A DNA stretch of 64,000 nucleotides from Bufo bufo (taxonomy: Eukaryota; Chordata; Amphibia; Anura; Bufonidae). The stretch lies in contig NC_053389.1 in the NCBI RefSeq assembly GCF_905171765.1, forward strand, positions 403,730,645 to 403,794,644. The letters are read 5' to 3'. Made by a program: the position numbers and the translations under genes. Shown here piece by piece: positions 56,951 to 64,000 of the stretch (its first letter is position 1; every line of letters begins with the position of its first letter). The notes beneath the pieces are model-generated. The model did no database searches. It had not been told where the DNA came from and worked only from the letters and a program-made list of their open reading frames with translations.

Positions 56951-57117
56951 CACCCAACACATATGAATAGGGATGAGCGAACCCGAACGGTATAGTTCGG
57001 GTTCGTACCGAATTTTGGGGTGTCCGTGACACGGACCCGAACCCGAACATTTTCGTAAAAGTCCGGGTTCGGGTTCGGTGTTCGGCGCTTTCTTGGCGCT
57101 TTTTGAAAGGCTGCAAA

Positions 57118-57260
57118 GCAGCCAATCAACAAGCATCATACTACTTGCCCCAAAAGGCCATCACAGCCATGCCTACTATTGGCATGGCTGTGATTGGCCA
57201 GTGCAGCATGTGACCCAGCCTCTATATAAGCTTGGGTCACGTAGCGCTGCACGTCACTCT
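57118..57260 (+). promoter_or_regulatory. Putative transposase promoter of hAT copy 2
   Basis: A CCAAT box (about 57121), an inverted CCAAT (ATTGG, about 57192) and a strong TATA box TCTATATAAG (57221-57230) are in proper order. A hairpin of gccatgcctactattggcatgg lies between the CCAAT boxes. The block is conserved in hAT copy 1. Initiation would be expected near 57255; this is inferred from spacing only. Confidence 0.55.
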
Positions 57261-57507
57261 GCTGATACAAGTGTAGGGAGAGGTTGCAGCTGCGATGTTA
57301 GGGCAAGATTAGGCAGTGATTAACTCCTCCAAAAGACTTCATTCAGTAATCGATCTACAGCTGTGGATCATTGAACTGCTGCTATTCAATTGCTCACTGT
57401 TTTTAGGCTGCCCAGAGCGTTTTTCAGTCACTTTTTTCTGGGGTGATCGGCGGCCATTTTGTGGCTTGTGGTGCGCCAGCACAAGCTGCCACCAAGTACA
57501 TTTAACC

Positions 57508-57920
57508 ATCAATAGTGTGGTTATTTTTTGCTATATCCTACATCAGGGTCAAGCTGTCATCAAGTGCATTTAACCATCAATAGTGTGGTTATTTTTTGGC
57601 CATATACTACATCAGGGGCAAGCTGAGCCTGTCACACAAGTGCATTTAAAAATCAATAGTGTGGTTATTTTTTGGCTATATCCTACATCAGGGTCAAGCT
57701 GTCATCAAGTGCATTTAACCATCAATAGTGTGGTTATTTTTTGGCCATATACTACATCAGGGGCAAGCTCAGCCTGTCACCCAAGTGCATTTAACCATCA
57801 ATAGTGTGGTTATTTTTTGGCTATATCCTACATCAGGGTCAAGCTGTCATCAAGTGCATTTAACCATCAATAGTGTGGTTATTTTTTGGCTATATCCTAC
57901 ATCAGGGTCAAGCTGAGCCT
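57508..57920. repeat. Alternating 69/76-bp tandem array (6 units)
   Basis: The phrase atcaatagtgtggttatttt recurs at 57508, 57576, 57652, 57721, 57797 and 57866, with spacings of 68, 76, 69, 76 and 69. Long units carry agctgagcctgtcac, short ones agctgtcatcaag. The alternation shows that the dimer became the unit of amplification. Confidence 0.92.
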
Positions 57921-57928
57921 CTCACGAA

Positions 57929-60900
57929 GTTATTCTCAATAACTTCACACACACGCTACAGTGCAGATCCAAGTCTAATTCTGTGATTAAACGTATACCT
58001 GTTACCCAGCGCCTAAAAAATAGGCCTCACATTTATATTCATCCAAATCTGTCATTACTGCTTTAGCTGGTCAAGTTATTTAGTGTCCGTCAAAGCACAG
58101 TTTTTGTTTTGGGTTGAAATACAATTCCAAATTTTGCAATTCTCTAAATTAGTGGTTTCTGCTGTATCAGGCCTACTTTAAATCTATCCCTAAAAGGGTA
58201 TATTAGATTCAAGGTGCTGATAGAGTAATTCTCAATAACTTCACACACACGCTACAGTGCAGATCCAAGTCTAATTCTGTGATTAAACGTATACCTGTCA
58301 CCCAGCGCCTAAAAAATAGGCCTCACATTTATATTCATCCAAATCTGTCATTACTGCTTTAGCTAATCAAGTTATTTAGTGTCCGTCAAAGCACAGTTTT
58401 TGTTTTGGGTTGAAATACAATTCCAAATTTTGCAATTCTCTAAATTAGTGGTTTCTGCTGTATCAGGCCTACTTTAAATCTATCCCTAAAAGGGTATATT
58501 AGATTCAAGGTGCTGATAGAGTAATTCTCAATAACTTCACACACACGCTACAGTGCAGATCCAAGTCTAATTCTGTGATTAAACGTATACCTGTCACCCA
58601 GCGCCTAAAAAATAGGCCTCACATTTATATTCATCCAAATCTGTCATTACTGCTTTAGCTGGTCAAGTTATTTAGTGTCCGTCAAAGCACAGTTTTTGTT
58701 TTGGGTTGAAATACAATTCCCAATTTTGCAATTCTCTAAATTAGTGGTTTCTGCTGTATCAGGCCTACTTTAAATCTATCCCTAAAAGGGTATATTAGAT
58801 TCAAGGTGCTGATAGGGTAATTCTCAATAACTTCACACACACGCTACAGTGCAGATCCAAGTCTAATTCTGTGATTAAACGTATACCTGTCACCCAGCGC
58901 CTAAAAAATAGGCCTCACATTTATATTCATCCAAATCTGTCATTACTGCTTTAGCTGGTCAAGTTATTTAGTGTCCGTCAAAGCACAGTTTTTGTTTTGG
59001 GTTGAAATACAATTCCCAATTTTGCAATTCTCTAAATTAGTGGTTTCTGCTGTATCAGGCCTACTTTAAATCTATCCCTAAAAGGGTATATTAGATTCAA
59101 GGTGCTGATAGGGTAATTCTCAATAACTTCACACACACGCTACAGTGCAGATCCAAGTCTAATTCTGTGATTAAACGTATACCTGTCACCCAGCGCCTAA
59201 AAAATAGGCCTCACATTTATATTCATCCAAATCTGTCATTACTGCTTTAGCTAATCAAGTTATGTAGTGTCCGTCAAAGCACAGTTTTTGTTCTGGGTTG
59301 AAATACAATTCCCAATTTTGCAATTCTCTAAATTAGTGGTTTCTGCTGTATCAGGCCTACTTTAAATCTATCCCTAAAAGGGTATATTAGATTCAAGGTG
59401 CTGATAGGGTAATTCTCAATAACTTCACACACACGCTGCAGTGCAGATCCAAGTCTAATTCTGTGATTAAACGTATACCTGTCACCCAGCGCCTAAAAAA
59501 TAGGCCTCACATTTATATTCATCCAAATCTGTCATTACTGCTTTAGCTGGTCAAGTTATTTAGTGTCCGTCAAAGCACAGTTTTTGTTCTGGGTTGAAAT
59601 ACAATTCCCAATATTGCAATTCTCTAAATTAGTGGTTTCGGCTGTATTAGGCCTACTTTAAATCTATCCCTAAAAGAGTATATTAGATTCAAGGTGCTGA
59701 TAGGGTAATTCTCTATAAATTCACACACACGCTACTGTGCAGATCCAAGTCTAATTCTGTCCGTAAACGTATACCTGTCACCCAGCGCCTAAAAAATAGG
59801 CCTCACATTTATATTCATCCAAATCTGTCATTACTGCTTTAGCTGGTCAAGTTATTTAGTGTCCGTCAAAGCACAGTTTTTGTTTTGGGTTGAAATACAA
59901 TTCCCAATTTTGCAATTCTCTAAATTAGTGGTTTCTGCTGTATCAGGCCTACTTTAAATCTATCCCTAAAAGGGTATATTAGATTCAAGGTGCTGATAGG
60001 GTAATTCTCAATAACTTCACACACACGCTACAGTGCAGATCCAAGTCTAATTCTGTGATTAAACGTATACCTGTCACCCAGCGCCTAAAAAATAGGCCTC
60101 ACATTTATATTCATCCAAATCTGTCATTACTGCTTTAGCTGGTCAAGTTATTTAGTGTCTGTCAAAGCACAGTTTTTGTTCTGGGTTGAAATACAATTCC
60201 CAATTTTGCAATTCTCTAAATTAGTGGTTTCTGCTGTATCAGGCCTACTTTAAATCTATCCCTAAAAGAGTATATTAGATTCAAGGTGCTGATAGGGTAA
60301 TTCTCTATAAATTCACACACACGCTACTGTGCAGATCCAAGTCTAATTCTGTGATTAAACGTATACCTGTCACCCAGCGCCTAAAAAATAGGCCTCACAT
60401 TTATATTCATCCAAATCTGTCATTACTGCTTTAGCTAATCAAGTTATGTAGTGTCCGTCAAAGCACAGTTTTTGTTCTGGGTTGAAATACAATTCCCAAT
60501 TTTGCAATTCTCTAAATTAGTGGTTTCTGCTGTATCAGGCCTACTTTAAATCTATCCCTAAAAGGGTATATTAGATTCAAGGTGCTGATAGGGTAATTCT
60601 CAATAACTTCACACACACGCTGCAGTGCAGATCCAAGTCTAATTCTGTGATTAAACGTATACCTGTCACCCAGCGCCTAAAAAATAGGCCTCACATTTAT
60701 ATTCATCCAAATCTGTCATTACTGCTTTAGCTGGTCAAGTTATTTAGTGTCCGTCAAAGCACAGTTTTTGTTCTGGGTTGAAATACAATTCCCAATATTG
60801 CAATTCTCTAAATTAGTGGTTTCGGCTGTATTAGGCCTACTTTAAATCTATCCCTAAAAGAGTATATTAGATTCAAGGTGCTGATAGGGTAATTCTCTAT

Positions 60901-61620
60901 AAATTCACACACACGCTACTGTGCAGATCCAAGTCTAATTCTGTCCGTAAACGTATACCTGTCACCCAGCGCCTAAAAAATAGGCCTCACATTTATATTC
61001 ATCCAAATCTGTCATTACTGCTTTAGCTGGTCAAGTTATTTAGTGTCCGTCAAAGCACAGTTTTTGTTTTGGGTTGAAATACAATTCCCAATTTTGCAAT
61101 TCTCTAAATTAGTGGTTTCTGCTGTATCAGGCCTACTTTAAATCTATCCCTAAAAGGGTATATTAGATTCAAGGTGCTGATAGGGTAATTCTCAATAACT
61201 TCACACACACGCTACAGTGCAGATCCAAGTCTAATTCTGTGATTAAACGTATACCTGTCACCCAGCGCCTAAAAAATAGGCCTCACATTTATATTCATCC
61301 AAATCTGTCATTACTGCTTTAGCTGGTCAAGTTATTTAGTGTCTGTCAAAGCACAGTTTTTGTTCTGGGTTGAAATACAATTCCCAATTTTGCAATTCTC
61401 TAAATTAGTGGTTTCTGCTGTATCAGGCCTACTTTAAATCTATCCCTAAAAGAGTATATTAGATTCAAGGTGCTGATAGGGTAATTCTCTATAAATTCAC
61501 ACACACGCTACTGTGCAGATCCAAGTCTAATTCTGTCCGTAAACGTATACCTGTCACCCAGCGCCTAAATAATAGGCCTCAAATTTATATTCAGCTAAAT
61601 CTGTCAATACTGGTGTGCCT
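57929..61620. repeat. 296-bp tandem array, 12 full units, with higher-order duplication
   Basis: The phrase gtaattctcaataacttcac (or ctctataaattcac) recurs exactly every 296 bp from 58225 to 61481, preceded by a first unit at 57929. Units differ by few substitutions. Diagnostic variants (agctaatcaagttatg, ggtttcggctgtattagg, ctgtccgtaaacg, gtgtctgtcaaag) recur with a 1,184-bp offset, that is four units. The last unit decays from about 61565. No ORF or known family match is evident. Confidence 0.95.
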
Positions 61621-61746
61621 GTATTAGTGTAATACGGTACCTAAATAGATAGCCAGATAGTGTTAGGTGTCTGTAAAAAAAGGCCTGAATTTGAATTCAA
61701 TACATTGGCCCGAATAATATTTTTCTTATTGTGGTGAACGGTAACA

Positions 61747-64000
61747 ATGAGAAAAACATCTAGTAAGGGACGCGGACGCGGACATAGTCGTGGTGGTGTT
61801 AGTGGACCTTCTGGTGCTGGGAGAGGACGTGGCCGTTCTGCCACAGCCACACGTCCTAGTGTACCAACTACCTCAGGTCCCAGTAGCCGCCAGAACTTAC
61901 AGCCATATTTGGTTGGGCCCAATGCCGTTCTAAGGATGGTAAGGCCTGAGCAGGTACAGGCATTAGTCAATTGGGTGGCCGACAGTGCATCCAGCACGTT
62001 CACATTATCTCCCACCCAGTCTTCTGCAGAAATTGCACAGATGGCGCATGAAAACCAAGCCCATCAGTCTGTCACATCACCCCCATGCATATCAGGGAAA
62101 CTGTCTGAGCCTCAAGTTATGCAGCAGTCTCTTATGCTGTTTGAAGACTGCTGCCAGGGTTTCCCAAGGGCATCCACCTAGCCCTTTCTCAGGGGTGGAA
62201 GAGATAGAATGCACTAACGCACAACCACTTATGTTTCCTGATGATGACGACATGGGAATACCACCTCAGCACGTCTCTGATGATGACGAAACACAGGTGC
62301 CAACTGCTGCGTCTTTCTGCAGTGTGCAGACTGAACAGGAGGTCAGGGATCAAGACTGGGTGGAAGACGATTCAGCGGACGATGAGGTCCTAGACCCCAC
62401 ATGGAATGAAGGTCGTGCCACTGACTTTCACAGTTCGGAGGCAGAGGCAGTGGTGAGACCGAGCCAACAGCGTAGCAAAAGACAAAGAGGGAGCAGTGGG
62501 CAAAAGCAGAACACCCGCCACCAAGAGACTCCGCCTGCTACTTACCGCCGCCATCTGGGACCGAGCACCCCAAAGGCAGCTTCAAGGAGTTCCCTGGCAT
62601 GGCATTTCTTCAAACAATGTGCTGACGACAAGACCCGAGTGGTTTGCACGCTGTGCCATCAGAGCCTGAAGCGAGGCATTAACGTTCTGAACCTTCGCAC
62701 AACCTGCATGACCAGGCACCTGCATGCAAAGCATGAACTGCAGTGGAGTAAACACCTTAAAAACAAGGAAGTCACTCAGGCTCCTCCTGCTACCTCTTCT
62801 GCTGCTGCCGCCTCGGCCTCTTCTGCAGCTGCCGCCGCATCGGCCTCTTCCTCCGCCTCTGGAGGAACGTTGGCACCTGCCGCCCAGCAAACATGGGATG
62901 TACCACCACCACCTGCTTCACCAAGCATCTCAACCATGTCACACGGCAGCGTTCAGCTCTCCATCTCACAAACATTTGAGAGAAAGCGTAAATTCCCACC
63001 TAGCCACCCTCGATCCCTGGCCCTGAATGCCAGCATTTCTAAACTACTAGCCTATGAAATGCTGTCATTTAGGCTGGTGGACACAGACAGCTTCAAACAG
63101 CTCATGTCGCTTGCTGTCCCACAGTATGTTGTTCCCAGCCGGCACTACTTCTCCAAGAGAGCAGTGCGTTCCCTGCACAACCAAGTATCCGATAAAATCA
63201 AGTGTGCACTGCGCAACGCCATCTGTGGCAAGGTCCACCTAACCACAGATACGTGGACCAGTAAGCACGGCCAGGGACGCTATATCTCCCTAACTGCACA
63301 CTGGGTAAATGTAGTGGCGGCTGGGCCCCAGGCGGAGAGCTGTTTGGCGCACGTCCTTCCACCGCCAAGGATCGTAGGGCAACATTCTTTGCCTCCTGTC
63401 TCCTCCTCCTCCTACTCAGCTTCCTCCTCCTCTTCTTCCACCTGCTCATCCAGTCAGCCACACACCTTCACCACCAACTTCAGCACAGCCCAGGGTAAAC
63501 GTCAGCAGGCCATTCTGAAACTCATATGTTTGGGGGAAAGTCCCCACACCGCACAGGAGTTGTGGCGGGGTATAGAACAACAGACCGACGAGTGGTTGCT
63601 GCCGTTGAGCCTCAAGCCCGGCCTGGTGGTGTGCGATAATGGCGAAATCTCGTTGCAGCTCTGGGACTAGCCGATTTGACGCACATCCCTTGCCTGGCGC
63701 ATGTGCTGAATTTGGTGGTGCAGAAGTTCATTCGCAACTACCCCGACATGTCAGAGCTGCTGCATAAAGTGCGGGCCGTCTGTTTGCGCTTCCGGGGTTC
63801 GAATCCTGCCTCTGTTCGCCTGTCTGCGCTACAGCGTAACTTCAGCCTTCCCGCTCACCGCCTCATATGCATATGTGCGAGCAGCAGCAGGCCATAGTGG
63901 AGTTTCAGCTGCAGCACGCATGAGTCAGTCGCACTGTGGAACAGCACCACTTCACCACCAATGACTGGGCCTCCATGCGAGACCTGTGTGCCCTGTTGCG
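61747..64000 (+). pseudogene. hAT (BED-finger) transposase, copy 2, lightly broken
   Basis: The start at 61747 (MRKTSSKGRGRGHSRGG) is supported by copy 1. The frame shifts near 62150 into a 561-codon reading that ends at 63670. The BED finger (about 62590-62755) has CTLCHQS and MTRHLHAKH. Low-complexity Ala/Ser (62780-62870) follows. TFERKRKFPPSHPRS, then VPSRHYFSKRAVRSLHNQ, precede the catalytic block VHLTTDTWTSKHGQGRYISL (about 63233) with its first Asp. VVCDNG (about 63630) provides the second Asp. A missing base just after it causes the stop at 63668; the reading resumes as THIPCLAHVLNLVVQ. Near 63865 the usual TRWNST block is missing, and the sequence jumps to MCEQQQAIVEFQLQHA. The C-terminus is outside the window. 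Confidence 0.88.

Larger units (their letters stand above)
53951..56967 (+). mobile_element. Penelope-like element copy C, inverted LTR arms, truncated by hAT copy 2
   Basis: Two arms of about 240 bp (53951-54190 and 54425-54671) are inverted copies, starting gtgattcaaaaaaggag and ending in its complement. The 235-bp space between them holds a hammerhead-like motif and a (TA)n run. The RT coding region follows on the plus strand and is cut off at 56967 by the start of hAT copy 2, before the thumb and endonuclease. Inverted terminal arms around the 5' end are a known PLE arrangement. Its RT differs clearly from copies A and B, so it belongs to another lineage. Confidence 0.85.
56968..64000 (+). 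mobile_element. hAT transposon copy 2 (runs off the window)
   Basis: The left end is TAGGGATGAGCGAACCCGAA at 56968, inside PLE copy C; the 8 bases before it (catatgaa) are the presumed target site. In order: terminal inverted gttcggg repeats, a promoter block with CCAAT and TATA, a 69/76-bp array, a 296-bp array, a short unique leader (61621-61746) and the transposase ORF. The layout parallels copy 1, but the arrays are unrelated. The leader before the ORF is already more than 4.7 kb, very long for a DNA transposon. Confidence 0.87.

Noticed and set aside
63796..63822. tRNA-like B box (ggttcgaatcc)
   Set aside because: It lies in the coding strand of the hAT transposase; no acceptor stem, D arm or anticodon arm can be built around it.

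Overview
The window is vertebrate nuclear DNA, most probably from a frog or another amphibian. I see no host exon, rRNA or tRNA gene. It is almost entirely transposable elements and satellite-like arrays: BED-finger hAT transposons, a Tc1 element, an L1/Tx1-like LINE, Penelope-like elements (PLEs) with GIY-YIG endonuclease, a Ty3/Gypsy fragment and a solo LTR, TTAA-flanked foldback elements and several MITEs. The amphibian assignment is inferred from this mix and was not tested against a database.

Layout. 1-3831: hAT copy 1 (minus strand, cut by the window edge), with a 95-bp tandem array interrupted by a Tc1 element. 3840-7240: LINE split by a 1.39-kb non-autonomous hAT element. 7241-12385: decayed hAT copy 4. 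12386-17437: sparse DNA with MITEs, element ends and PLE debris. 17442-21795: foldback TTAA element A. 21922-22884: TTAA MITE with another TTAA MITE inside. 23474-29370: nearly full-length PLE copy A (minus). 29371-45035: 5'-truncated PLE copy B in head-to-tail tandem with A, split by a 12,929-bp hAT (30652-43580). That hAT itself carries a solo LTR (33227-33743) and foldback element B (35475-40918, inverted relative to A). 45036-49178: MITEs, hAT remnant 5 and a Gypsy chromodomain fragment. 50915-52429: non-autonomous hAT 6 (minus). 53951-56967: PLE copy C (plus) with inverted LTR-like arms. 56968-64000: hAT copy 2 with a 69/76-bp array, a 296-bp array and a transposase ORF with few breaks.

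The insertions can be ordered because many have readable target-site duplications. The clearest is the 12.9-kb hAT: it has a perfect 8-bp duplication (CTCTTAGA), and the unoccupied version of the same site is present in PLE copy A. Three features deserve follow-up: unrelated tandem arrays placed between the terminus and the ORF of several hAT elements; foldback TTAA elements made of serial palindromes plus a hairpin-bearing satellite; and hammerhead-ribozyme-like motifs (CTGANGA, stem II, GAAAC, palindromic stem III) in the PLE LTR regions. No transposase or reverse transcriptase here reads through intact, so the elements look individually dead, although some hAT and PLE copies are only lightly broken.
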